Assembly (NCBI GenBank): GCA_013203475.1
Contig: JABMNV010000030.1
Coordinates: 1 to 48,975, forward strand
DNA: 48,975 nucleotides
Direction of reading: 5' to 3'
From: Acidobacteriota bacterium
Lineage (GTDB): Bacteria > Acidobacteriota > Vicinamibacteria > Vicinamibacterales > SCN-69-37
A program made the position numbers and the translations under genes. Positions 17,365-25,549 of this stretch are shown here, piece after piece (position 1 is the first letter of the stretch; every line of letters starts with the position of its first letter). The notes beneath the pieces are model-generated. The model was not told where the DNA came from. It saw only the letters and a program-made list of their open reading frames with translations, and made no database searches.

Positions 17365-19460
17365 TGGCCGCCCCCGCCACCGGGGGCCGTCAGTCGAACA
17401 GCGGGGACACGGCCGAGCTCGATCACGCCTGTGTCGCCAGACTCCACTGGTGTCCCAACGTCAGGAGACTGCGAGATCACGCGGCCCCGCCCACTGACAC
17501 GCACGGCCAACCCCGCGCGCGTCAGCACGCGCGTCGCATCGCGGGCGCCAAGGCCGACCACGTCCGGCATCACCGCCGAGAACGACACGACCTGCCTGAC
17601 CGGCGCTGGGCTGGCATCCCGGATGGTCCGTCGCATCAGTGTGGCGTCTGTCGTCACAACGATCGGAGGCGCCGGGTTGCTCGTACTCGGCACACCCAGG
17701 TGCCGCAGCGAGGCTTCGGCAATACGCTGAAAGGCCGGTCCCGCGACCGTGCCTCCGTAGTAGCCCCCAATCCGAGGCTGATCAATCACGACCAAGATCG
17801 CAAAAGAAGGATTCCCGGCTGGCACAAATCCGACGAAAGACCCGGTGTGGTCGGTCTTTGAGTATTGCCTGTCGATGATCTTCTGGGCGGTGCCTGTCTT
17901 GCCCGCCACTCGATACCCAGACACCTGGGCCTGCTTCCCCGTTCCGCGATCGACAACTTGTTCCATGATCGCCGTGAGCGTGGCTGCCGTTTGCGCGGAA
18001 ATGGCTCGACGCGATGGTGCAGGTGTCACCAACTCTCGCCGACCATCCCGAATCACCGCTCGGACGATGCGTGGTTGAAACAGAGTGCCACCGTTGGCCA
18101 CAGCCGACGCGGCGGTCACCATCTGCAGAGGTGTCACGCTCACCTGATAGCCCATTGACACCGACGCCAACGCACTGTCGTCGAGCAGTTCTGGCCGCCA
18201 GACCTTGCCCCCACTCACGCCGCGAAAGTCCGGCGCCCGCACTTCCCCGAACCCGAAGCGGTGCACGTACCGATTGAGACGTTCGGCGCCGATCTGCCAG
18301 CCAGCCTTGATCGCCCCAACGTTGCTCGACAGCACGATCACGTCCTCGAACGTGAGCACCCCGTGTGGATGCGTATCCTCCACCGTCCGGACCCGGCCCA
18401 CCCGAATGACCCCCGGTGACGTATCAATCAGAGAAGAGGGCGACAGCACGCCTTCCTCAAGCGCAGCGGCGGCCGTGACAATCTTGAATGTGGAGCCGGG
18501 CTCGTAGACTTCCTGGACCGCGCGGTTGAGCCATTGCGCATTGCTGACTGACCCAGGCGTGTTGGGATCAAACGTCGGATAGTTAGCCAGCGCAAGAATG
18601 TCGCCGGTCGATACGTCCATGACGATTGCCGTGCCCGCGGTGGCCTGATGCTGTTCGACCGCCGTGCGCAACTCACGCTCGGTAAAGAACTGAATGGTTT
18701 GATCGATGGTCAGCTCAAGGCTGGCCCCGGCTGTCGGTGCCAATTCCACGTGGCTCTCATACGACCGCTGCAGCGCGTCGTTGAGCCGGAGCGCCCGTCC
18801 ATCTTTGCCTCTGATTTGACCGTCAAAGGCGTTTTCAACGCCGCCAAGGCCTCTGTGGTCACGGCCGACAAATCCGAGTACGTGCGCGGCAAGTTCACGC
18901 TTGGGATAAAAGCGTTTGGTTTCGGACTCCAACCAGACGCCTGGGAGTTCCAGGGCGGCGACTCGACGCGCGATTGCCGGCGAAACTGCCCGCCGAATAG
19001 TGGCGTAGGCCGACCCGCGCCCTTGGTTCGTCGCCAATGTCGCAGTCAATCGCGTGCGCTCTTCCTGGGTGCAATTGGCAAACGCCTCACACAGGGCATC
19101 CACCGTCCCGGCGTCGTCTGCGACCGCGCGCGGGCTGGCGATGACGTTGTCCACGTCGACAGAGGTGGCCAGCACCTCGCCGTTACGGTCGAGGATTTCG
19201 CCCCGCTTGGCGGGCAGAGACACGACCGCTGTCTGTTGGTCGGTCGCCTTGGCAAGGTACGCCGGATGACGCACGATTTGGAGATACGCGAGCCGCGCCT
19301 CGATGCTGGCGGTCCACACGGTCAGGACGACACCCACGATCAGCAGGCGGCGACGATAGGCGCGGCGCCAATTGGCCTCAAACGCGGCATCAGGCAGGTC
19401 GGCGTCTGACAGCAGCGGATCCAACGTCGCGCGCGTCGTTCTGTTTTGTTCCGGCTCCAT
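17361..19460 (-). CDS. ftsI: septal transpeptidase FtsI (PBP3/PBP2 class B) with C-terminal PASTA domain
   Basis: This class B penicillin-binding protein crosslinks septal peptidoglycan in the periplasm. One membrane segment lies near residues 39-56. The PBP dimerisation domain begins at LPAKRGEILDRNGEVLATS. The transpeptidase motifs are STFK (about 323-326), SSN (about 378-380) and KTGTAQ (about 521-526). A tail of about 70 residues matches a PASTA domain (MPDVVGLGARDATRVLTRAG, then SQSPDVGTPV), a wall- or lipid-II-sensing module not found on FtsI of proteobacteria. ATG 19460 is preferred; a GTG four codons upstream (19472) is the alternative, with the GGGAGGGG sequence lying between them. 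It ends in a Gly-rich tail that overlaps murE. Confidence 0.95.
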   Translation of the reverse strand: MEPEQNRTTRATLDPLLSDADLPDAAFEANWRRAYRRRLLIVGVVLTVWTASIEARLAYLQIVRHPAYLAKATDQQTAVVSLPAKRGEILDRNGEVLATSVDVDNVIASPRAVADDAGTVDALCEAFANCTQEERTRLTATLATNQGRGSAYATIRRAVSPAIARRVAALELPGVWLESETKRFYPKRELAAHVLGFVGRDHRGLGGVENAFDGQIRGKDGRALRLNDALQRSYESHVELAPTAGASLELTIDQTIQFFTERELRTAVEQHQATAGTAIVMDVSTGDILALANYPTFDPNTPGSVSNAQWLNRAVQEVYEPGSTFKIVTAAAALEEGVLSPSSLIDTSPGVIRVGRVRTVEDTHPHGVLTFEDVIVLSSNVGAIKAGWQIGAERLNRYVHRFGFGEVRAPDFRGVSGGKVWRPELLDDSALASVSMGYQVSVTPLQMVTAASAVANGGTLFQPRIVRAVIRDGRRELVTPAPSRRAISAQTAATLTAIMEQVVDRGTGKQAQVSGYRVAGKTGTAQKIIDRQYSKTDHTGSFVGFVPAGNPSFAILVVIDQPRIGGYYGGTVAGPAFQRIAEASLRHLGVPSTSNPAPPIVVTTDATLMRRTIRDASPAPVRQVVSFSAVMPDVVGLGARDATRVLTRAGLAVRVSGRGRVISQSPDVGTPVESGDTGVIELGRVPAVRLTAPGGGGGQ

Positions 19461-19491
19461 GACCCCTCCCACTGGCTTGCGCGCAGCCCCG

Positions 19492-19896
19492 TCAGCGCGC
19501 CCGCGCGACCGCTGCTTTGGAGGCAGTAGACGAGATGACGCGTTCGATGATCAGTGTGTGATTGGACGTCGGGTACACCATTCCGAGCTCCCGCATGGCT
19601 CGGGCCTCGATGAGTGCCGGGGCCCGCAGCGACTCCACTTCGAGTCGCAGCCGGCGGTTCAACTCTTCCGCCGTCGTCCGCTTGCCCAGTAACTGCTGCA
19701 CGCGGTAGCTGTGGTCGATGATGAGGTAGTGCTGCCAGGCAGAAAAGAGCAGCATGCCCACGACGAGGCCCCCGATGGCAAGGTTCCGCATGAAGTCGCG
19801 ACGCTGCTGCACGTCCACACCACGCACGACCGGATTGTTCCGCACGTCTTTCTTGATGGCGTACTCAAAGTCGATACCGTTACGGTCGATACTCAT
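19492..19896 (-). CDS. ftsL: cell division protein FtsL-like
   Basis: The product of about 134 residues has a cytoplasmic N-terminus of about 35 residues, one membrane segment (LAIGGLVVGMLLFSAWQHYLI) and a periplasmic coiled coil (YRVQQLLGKRTTAEELNRRLRLEVESLR) that ends in ALIEARAMRELGM, the usual tail of FtsL. FtsL sequences diverge widely; topology, size and position between rsmH and ftsI carry the call. ATG 19896 overlaps the rsmH stop by 4 nt (ATGA). The frame is open further upstream, but only as a shadow of rsmH. Confidence 0.88.
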   Translation of the reverse strand: MSIDRNGIDFEYAIKKDVRNNPVVRGVDVQQRRDFMRNLAIGGLVVGMLLFSAWQHYLIIDHSYRVQQLLGKRTTAEELNRRLRLEVESLRAPALIEARAMRELGMVYPTSNHTLIIERVISSTASKAAVARAR

Positions 19897-20798
19897 GCGA
19901 CCCTCTCCAACACGCGCAAGCGAGCGCTTCTCGCCCGCGGGTTGCGTTCTGCTTCGTCCGGCTCCGGAACAACCGGACGCCGCGTCACCACGCGCCATGT
20001 CGCCGCCCCCCCGGGGTCGGCCGCGCCCAACCGTCGAAACGTATGTTTCACGACGCGATCTTCCAGCGAGTGAAACGCAATCACGGCCACCCGCCCGCCG
20101 ACCACCACCAACCCGGCCGCGGCCTCGAGGAACACATCGAGTCCCTCCAGCTCGCGATTGGTCCAGATGCGCAGCGCCTGGAACGTCCGCGTCGCGGGAT
20201 CGATCCGCTGCCACGTCCCACCGCCGGCCGCGCGCCGAACTGCCGACGCCAGCGCGGCCGTGCCAGACAGGACACCTTCATCCCGAGCTTTGACGATCGC
20301 CCGAGCCACCCGACGCGACTTCCGCTCCTCACCGAACTCATAGATCACGTTCGCTAGGTCGGTTTCGTCCACAGTCTCGAGGAGCTCGGCCAGAGACGGC
20401 CCGGCGGTCTGGTTCATCCGCATATCAAGCGGGCCGTCCTGCCGAAAACTGAACCCACGCTCCGGGACGTCAAGCTGCATCGACGACACCCCAAAATCCG
20501 CCAAAATTCCGTCGACTGCAGACCGGCCGACCTCCTGTAGCACCCGCGGCAACTCCCGATAGTCCGCGTGCACGTACTCCACCCGGTCTCCAAACACCGC
20601 CAACCGCTCTCGGGCCACCCCCAACGCATCAGGGTCGCGGTCGACGCCAATCACACGACCAGCCCCCTCCTCAAGCAGGGCCGCGGTATGACCGCCAAGC
20701 CCCAGCGTGCAATCCACGTAGCACCCCGCGGGTGTCGGCGAGAGCATCGCCACCGTCTCGGCCACGAGCACCGGCGCGTGCGTGTTCGTGTTCGTCAG
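19893..20798 (-). CDS. rsmH: 16S rRNA (cytosine-1402-N4)-methyltransferase RsmH (MraW), probable CTG start
   Basis: RsmH methylates C1402 of 16S rRNA in the decoding centre. The SAM-binding block YVDCTLGLGGHTAALLE, GVDRDPDALGVARERL, FGVSSMQLDVPERGFSF and the C-terminal VIAFHSLEDRVVKHTFR are all present. The first standard start codon is GTG 20771, but this drops the conserved H-x-PVL segment just before it. The frame is open upstream, and CTG 20798 overlaps the mraZ stop as CTGA, with GGAG 8 nt before it. Starting there gives a product of about 301 residues beginning TNTNTHAPVLVAETV after the initiator, which restores the family N-terminus. No ATG, GTG or TTG lies nearby upstream in this frame. 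Confidence 0.93.
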   Translation of the reverse strand: MTNTNTHAPVLVAETVAMLSPTPAGCYVDCTLGLGGHTAALLEEGAGRVIGVDRDPDALGVARERLAVFGDRVEYVHADYRELPRVLQEVGRSAVDGILADFGVSSMQLDVPERGFSFRQDGPLDMRMNQTAGPSLAELLETVDETDLANVIYEFGEERKSRRVARAIVKARDEGVLSGTAALASAVRRAAGGGTWQRIDPATRTFQALRIWTNRELEGLDVFLEAAAGLVVVGGRVAVIAFHSLEDRVVKHTFRRLGAADPGGAATWRVVTRRPVVPEPDEAERNPRARSARLRVLERVA

Positions 20799-21235
20799 AT
20801 CCCAAACTCCGCCAACGCCTTCGCGTCGTCGTCGGTAAACGGCTCGCGGTCGAACTTCGCCAGCAGACGATCGTGATTCCAGACCTCGAGGTAATCCACC
20901 TGTCCCAAGACGTCGACTTCGCCCACAATGCCGGCACTATCGCGGAGTCGAGGTGGCACCGATACACGCCCCTGACTGTCAAACTCGCTGAGTTGGCCAA
21001 AATAGTTCACGCGGTCGAGAAACTTGAGGCGGGCCGGATGCGTACTTGGCATACGGCGCAGGCGTTCTTCGACGCCGAGCCAGATCGGCATGGGGTAAAT
21101 CCGCACTGACTCACCCGTCACACTAGTGAGGTACAGACCGGCGCCGTGCTGATCCTCCACGAGCGCCCGGAAGGCGTTCGGGATTTTCAGCCGACCCTTG
21201 TCATCGATCTTGGCTGAATAATTTCCCCGAAGCAC
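20795..21235 (-). CDS. mraZ: transcriptional regulator MraZ
   Basis: MraZ is a DNA-binding protein with two SpoVT/AbrB-like repeats that represses its own dcw operon in E. coli. The 146-residue product begins MLRGNYSAKIDDKGRLKIP (first repeat) and has a second repeat SEFDSQGRVSVPPRLRDSAG. The block PSTHPARLKFLDRV is typical of the family. The start is GTG 21235 with GGAG about 7 nt upstream. Three TGGAN boxes at 10-nt period sit directly upstream, so autoregulation is likely. It is the first gene of the dcw operon. Confidence 0.97.
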   Translation of the reverse strand: MLRGNYSAKIDDKGRLKIPNAFRALVEDQHGAGLYLTSVTGESVRIYPMPIWLGVEERLRRMPSTHPARLKFLDRVNYFGQLSEFDSQGRVSVPPRLRDSAGIVGEVDVLGQVDYLEVWNHDRLLAKFDREPFTDDDAKALAEFGI

Positions 21236-21241
21236 TGTTTA

Positions 21242-21266
21242 CTCCACTTTGCTCCAAATATGTCCA
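21242..21266 (-). promoter_or_regulatory. MraZ operator: three TGGAN boxes at 10-nt period
   Basis: Read on the minus strand, TGGAC (21266-21262), TGGAG (21256-21252) and TGGAG (21246-21242) are spaced by exactly 5 nt. This matches the arrangement of the known E. coli MraZ target (three TGGGN boxes with 5-nt spacers), with A in place of G at the fourth base. The boxes cover the predicted transcription start and leader, a position suited to repression by MraZ. Confidence 0.75.
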
Positions 21267-21271
21267 CTGCG

Positions 21272-21300
21272 ATAGTAGGAGCAGTGGCATGGGGTGTCAA
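21272..21300 (-). promoter_or_regulatory. sigma-70 type promoter of the dcw operon
   Basis: The minus strand carries TTGACA (21300-21295), a 17-nt spacer and TACTAT (21277-21272). This is a consensus -35 element and a -10 with one change, at ideal spacing. The start of transcription is expected near 21265, giving a leader of about 30 nt with the three TGGAN boxes. It is the best promoter seen in the window. Confidence 0.8.
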
Positions 21301-21420
21301 TCGTAAAGTGCAGAAGAAATTGAACTTACGTCTAATTTTCGCCTTCAAGGAGGCGTGTTACGATCAGCATTCCCGCATGGCTCGCGTAACCCGTCTGCAC
21401 CCAGAGCGTCAGCCCACCCT

Positions 21421-22464
21421 ATGAAGACCGTCTTGGTTTGCGAGGCTCAGGTGCCTTTTGTGCACGGTGGAGCCGAATATCACGTGCGAGAGCTGGTGGC
21501 GCAGCTGAGGGAGCATGGATTTCTGACCGAACTCGTCAGCGTGCCCTTCAAGTGGTACCCCAAAGAAGAAATTCTGGCCCATGCTGCGGCCTGGCGACTC
21601 CTTGACCTGTCAGAAAGCAATGGTCGGCCGATCGATCTGGTCATCGCAACCAAGTTCCCGACCTATTTTGTCCGTCACTCACATAAGGTGGCTTGGCTGA
21701 TTCACCAGCATCGAGCCGCGTACGAGTTGACCGGAACCCCGTTCAGTGATTTCGCCCATATCGAAGTCGACGTGGCACTCCGTGAGAAAATCATCGCGCT
21801 CGACACGCAGATGCTGGGCGAATGCCGTCGACTTTTTGCCAACGCACGTAACACGGCCGACCGCGCGAACCGTTACAACGGAGTGCCGGCGGAAGCCTTG
21901 TACCATCCGCCTCGTCTGGCCAGTCAACTTGGGCCAGGTCCCTACGGCGACTATGTCCTGTCGGTCGGACGACTGGAGTCGGTCAAACGGGTTGACTTGG
22001 CCATCCGCGCGCTGGCGCACGTGCCAGGCCCCCTTCGCCTGAAGGTGGCGGGCACAGGCACCCAGGCCGTCGCCTTTGAGGCGTTGGCCGACTCGCTTGG
22101 CGTTGCCGATCGGGTGGACTTTCTGGGCGCAGTCGACGACGCGGACCTGCTCTCGTTGTATTCGGGGGCACTCGCCGTGGTCTTTCCGCCGTACGATGAG
22201 GACTTCGGGTACGTCACGCTGGAGGCGTTCCTGTCGCGCAAGGCCGTCATCACGACGACGGATGCGGGAGGCCCGAACGAGTTTGTCGTCGACGGCGTGA
22301 ACGGCTATTCCTGCGCGCCTGACCCGGCCGCGATGGGGGCAGTCATGGCACAACTGGATGGCGACCGGCGGCTCGCCGCCGCCTTGGGAGACGCGGGATT
22401 CGAACGCGCTCGAGAGATTACCTGGACGGGCGTGATCGAACGCCTGGTGGGCGACTTGGTCTAA
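21421..22464 (+). CDS. glycosyltransferase family 4 (GT-B), surface glycan
   Basis: The GT-B fold protein of about 347 residues starts MKTVLVCEAQVPFVHGGAEYHV, with the glycine-rich acceptor loop GGAEYH. The C-terminal half has VLSVGRLESVKRVDLAI, VAGTGTQAVAFEAL and the E-x7-E donor-binding motif in PPYDEDFGYVTLEAF, followed by TTDAGGPNEFV. This is a retaining GT4 enzyme, probably cytoplasmic, adding a sugar from a nucleotide donor. The substrate cannot be told. The frame opens 22 codons earlier (GTG 21355), but that stretch is unlike the family and its GGAGG is only one base away, so ATG 21421 is preferred. It heads the glycan locus, divergent from mraZ. Confidence 0.88.
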   Translation: MKTVLVCEAQVPFVHGGAEYHVRELVAQLREHGFLTELVSVPFKWYPKEEILAHAAAWRLLDLSESNGRPIDLVIATKFPTYFVRHSHKVAWLIHQHRAAYELTGTPFSDFAHIEVDVALREKIIALDTQMLGECRRLFANARNTADRANRYNGVPAEALYHPPRLASQLGPGPYGDYVLSVGRLESVKRVDLAIRALAHVPGPLRLKVAGTGTQAVAFEALADSLGVADRVDFLGAVDDADLLSLYSGALAVVFPPYDEDFGYVTLEAFLSRKAVITTTDAGGPNEFVVDGVNGYSCAPDPAAMGAVMAQLDGDRRLAAALGDAGFERAREITWTGVIERLVGDLV

Positions 22465-22465
22465 C

Positions 22466-23464
22466 GTGGCAAAACTCATTATTCAGATTCCGTGCCTGAA
22501 CGAGGCGAGCACACTCCCGGCCACGCTGGCAGACCTGCCGCGCACGGTTGAGGGCGTCGACGTCATCGAGTGGTTGATCATTGACGACGGATCTCGCGAT
22601 GGAACGTCCGAGGTCGCGCGAGCGCACGGCGTCCACCACGTGGTCCGTTTCCGTCGGAACAAGGGACTCGCCGCGGCGTTCACGGCCGGAATCGACGCAT
22701 GCCTCAAGGCGGGCGCCGACTTCATTGTGAACACCGACGCGGACAATCAGTACGCGGCGAAGGACATCACCCGCCTCGTGGCCCCGCTCATCGCCGGCGA
22801 AGCCGACATTGTGATCGGCGACCGGAACATCCGCGACATCGCCCACATGTCATGGCCCAAGAAACTCCTTCAACGCCTGGGAAGCTGGGTCGTCCGGCAG
22901 GTCTCAAACACGCAAGTTCCCGACACGACGAGTGGATTCCGTGCGTACACGCGCGAAGCCGCCCTGCGCATGACCATCGTCTCTGAGTTTTCGTACACGC
23001 TGGAGTCAATCATCCAGGCGGGCAAAATAAAGATGGCCATCGCGCACGTGGAGGTGGGCACCAACCCCCACACAAGACCGTCGCGGCTTTTTAACAGCGT
23101 CTACGGTTACATCAAGCAATCGGCGGCCACCATTGTTCGCATCTACACGATGCACGAACCGCTGAAGGTGTTCAGCTACATCGGCGGCTCTATTTTTGCG
23201 GTGGGGGTTGCCATTTCGCTGCGCTACCTCTACTTCCTGATCGCGGGTGACACGTACGGCGATCGACATCTGCAATCGTTGATCCTGTCTGCGGTCTTGA
23301 TGATCGTCGGTTTCCAGGTCGTGGTCATCGGCTTGGTCGCGGACGCCATCTCGGGCACCAGAAAACTGCTTGAGGACATCCTCTACCGCATCCGTCGACT
23401 GGAACTGCGCAAGAATGGCATCGCCCCTCCAGGGGAACGACAGGAACGAGAGGACAATCGCTGA
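22466..23464 (+). CDS. GT2 glycosyltransferase, polyprenyl-phosphate-sugar synthase type, two membrane segments
   Basis: The 332-residue protein opens with a GT-A catalytic domain: LIIQIPCLNEASTLPATLAD, DDGSRDGT (nucleotide site), NTDADNQY (DxD-like metal site) and TTSGFRAYTREA. Two membrane segments (about 225-247 and 265-290) close the protein, the layout of ArnC/GtrB-like enzymes that load a sugar onto undecaprenyl phosphate at the inner face. GTG 22466 begins one base after the stop of the GT4 gene. The lipid-linked sugar could feed a GT-C enzyme of this locus; this link is inference. Confidence 0.85.
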   Translation: MAKLIIQIPCLNEASTLPATLADLPRTVEGVDVIEWLIIDDGSRDGTSEVARAHGVHHVVRFRRNKGLAAAFTAGIDACLKAGADFIVNTDADNQYAAKDITRLVAPLIAGEADIVIGDRNIRDIAHMSWPKKLLQRLGSWVVRQVSNTQVPDTTSGFRAYTREAALRMTIVSEFSYTLESIIQAGKIKMAIAHVEVGTNPHTRPSRLFNSVYGYIKQSAATIVRIYTMHEPLKVFSYIGGSIFAVGVAISLRYLYFLIAGDTYGDRHLQSLILSAVLMIVGFQVVVIGLVADAISGTRKLLEDILYRIRRLELRKNGIAPPGERQEREDNR

Positions 23465-24324
23465 TGGCATCACCATCCGAGGTCTCCATCGTTATTCCAG
23501 CCTTTAATGAAGCCGATGCGATCGCGGGCGTCGTCGGCGACCTGCGGGCCGAGGCGGAGTGGCACGAAATCCTGGTCGTCGACGACGGGTCGGATGACGG
23601 GACTGCGGCTCAGGCCGAAGCCGTGGGCGCCCGGGTGGTGAGGCAGCCGTACAACAAGGGCAATGGCGCTGCGGTCAAAGCCGGTATTCGGGCCGCGACC
23701 GGCTCCTATTTACTGATTGTTGACGGCGACGGGCAGCATAAACCATCAGATGCCGTGCGACTGGTGTCGCGACTCGGCGAGTACGATTTGGTCGTGGGTG
23801 CGCGGTCTGCCGCCACGCAGGCGGGTGTGGTTAGACGCGTCGGCAATGCGTTGCTGAACTGGCTCGCGGGATATCTGGCAGAGCGACCGATCCCGGATTT
23901 GACGTCGGGCTTCCGCGGCGCGCGACTCAGTCTGCTCCGTGAGCTCTTGTTCCTGCTGCCCAACGGGTTCTCAACGCCAACGACCACGACGCTGGCGTTT
24001 ATCAAGGCTGGCCACAGCGTGCTGTTTGAGCCGATTGATGCCCGGCAGCGCACGGGTCACTCAAAGATTCGGCTATCGAGCGACGGCCTGAAGTTTCTCG
24101 TGATCATTCTGCGCGTGATTACGATTTACAGTCCCATGCGAATTTTCCTGCCGGTGGCTGGCGGTTCCTTTCTGGTCGGAGCGGCGTACGCCGCGTGGAC
24201 CATCGCCACACAGATGCACATCGCCAATTCGTCGGTGTTGCTGATCATGTTCGGGGTCGTGGTCTTCCTGGTCGGACTGGTTTCAGAGCAGATTGCCGCG
24301 CAACGATTCGATGCGCGGCAATAG
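23464..24324 (+). CDS. GT2 glycosyltransferase, polyprenyl-phosphate-sugar synthase type
   Basis: The 286-residue protein has the same plan as its upstream neighbour: VSIVIPAFNEADAIAGVV, VVDDGSDDGT, the metal site IVDGDGQH, and PDLTSGFRGAR, then two membrane segments (about 222-243 and 256-277). The GNGAAVKAGI block is typical of dolichol-phosphate-mannose-synthase-like proteins. It is only moderately similar to the neighbour, so this is an old pair rather than a fresh duplication. ATG 23464 overlaps the previous stop by one base (TGATG). It overlaps the next gene by 14 nt. Confidence 0.85.
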   Translation: MASPSEVSIVIPAFNEADAIAGVVGDLRAEAEWHEILVVDDGSDDGTAAQAEAVGARVVRQPYNKGNGAAVKAGIRAATGSYLLIVDGDGQHKPSDAVRLVSRLGEYDLVVGARSAATQAGVVRRVGNALLNWLAGYLAERPIPDLTSGFRGARLSLLRELLFLLPNGFSTPTTTTLAFIKAGHSVLFEPIDARQRTGHSKIRLSSDGLKFLVIILRVITIYSPMRIFLPVAGGSFLVGAAYAAWTIATQMHIANSSVLLIMFGVVVFLVGLVSEQIAAQRFDARQ

Positions 24325-25549
24325 ACTCCTGATCATTGTGGCCCTTGGCGTGCTGTTACGCCTCGCGTTTGGCCTCGGCTACTGGGTGGACCAGGCCCTG
24401 ACTCGCGATGAGGCCGAGTATCTGTCCCTCGCTCGCAGTCTGCGCGCTGGAGACGGATTCGTCTACGACGCTGCCGTGCGAAACGGTCCGACAGATCCGT
24501 TCGGACGAGCCCCAGGCTACCCGGCGTTTTTGTCGCTGGCCGGGGGCGGCGGCGCGACGGTCCCAACCAGCGTCCCCATCATGGTCACCGTGACCCAGTC
24601 GCTGGTCGCGGGGTTAGGCATCCTCATGACCGCTGCCCTGGCCGCCAGACTGGCGGGACCACAGGCCGCAACAGTCGCGGCGCTCTTGGCCGCCGTCTAT
24701 CCGCCCTTGGTCTGGATTTCCGCGTACGCGTTTAGCGAAGCCCTCTTCTGGCCCCTCGGTTTGTGTGTGGTGTGGACCTTCGACCGAGCACATTCGGCTG
24801 CCCCGTCGCGCACATTTCGAACCGCTTTGGCGTGCGGCCTCCTCGCAGGAGTCGGCATTCTTGTCCGACCGGCGATGTTGTTTTTCTTGGTGCTTGCCGC
24901 TCCGTACTGGGCATGTCGACGGCAATGGAACTCCGTCGCAGCACTCACCCTTGGAGCGCTGCTGGTTGTCCTTCCATGGACCATCAGAAACTATGAGGTT
25001 CATGATCGATTTGTGCTGGTCGCCTCCGAGGGTGGCATCACTTTCTGGACCGGGAATCACCCCCTCGCCATCGGCGAAGGTGACATGGCTGCGAACCCGG
25101 CCATCAAAATCGATAGCCAGCGATTGCGCGGACAGTACCCGGACGTGAGCGAAGAAGCCATGGAACCGATCTACTATCGCGAGGCATTCGCTTGGATTCG
25201 AGCTCATCCGTTTGACTGGGTCGCCCTCCAGGCACGCAAGGTGTATTACACAGTGGTCCCCTTCGGCCCCTCGTATCGACTGCATTCCCGTCTGTACTTT
25301 GCCGGGTCGGTGATCTCATATGCATTGGCACTTCTGGCCGGGCTCGTGGGTCTCTGGCGTTGGCGCGACCGCCTCAGCACTCTCCCGGGACTCTGGTTAT
25401 TGGTGGCCTCTGCTGTGTTGGTCTGTCTGGCCTTCTTCCCACAAGAGCGTTTTAGGATTCCAGGCATTGATCCGGCCCTGCTGATTCTCGCCGCAGCCGG
25501 CTGCGTTCCGCGTCACACACGTCCCGTGTCCCCGGCGGTGCCGCTATGA
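24311..25549 (+). CDS. GT-C (GT39/ArnT-like) membrane glycosyltransferase
   Basis: The polytopic protein of about 412 residues has an N-terminal membrane segment (LLIIVALGVLLRLAFGLGYWV), then the outer loop motif TRDEAEYLSLARSL, whose Asp-Glu pair is the usual catalytic signature of PMT/ArnT-like enzymes. About ten further membrane segments follow, with PWTIRNYEVHDRFV and GITFWTGNHPLA in loops. Such enzymes use polyprenyl-phosphate sugars outside the membrane. The two GT2 genes just upstream and the one downstream could make its donor. ATG 24311 is preferred over TTG 24293; both lie inside the end of the previous gene. Confidence 0.8.
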   Translation: MRGNRLLIIVALGVLLRLAFGLGYWVDQALTRDEAEYLSLARSLRAGDGFVYDAAVRNGPTDPFGRAPGYPAFLSLAGGGGATVPTSVPIMVTVTQSLVAGLGILMTAALAARLAGPQAATVAALLAAVYPPLVWISAYAFSEALFWPLGLCVVWTFDRAHSAAPSRTFRTALACGLLAGVGILVRPAMLFFLVLAAPYWACRRQWNSVAALTLGALLVVLPWTIRNYEVHDRFVLVASEGGITFWTGNHPLAIGEGDMAANPAIKIDSQRLRGQYPDVSEEAMEPIYYREAFAWIRAHPFDWVALQARKVYYTVVPFGPSYRLHSRLYFAGSVISYALALLAGLVGLWRWRDRLSTLPGLWLLVASAVLVCLAFFPQERFRIPGIDPALLILAAAGCVPRHTRPVSPAVPL

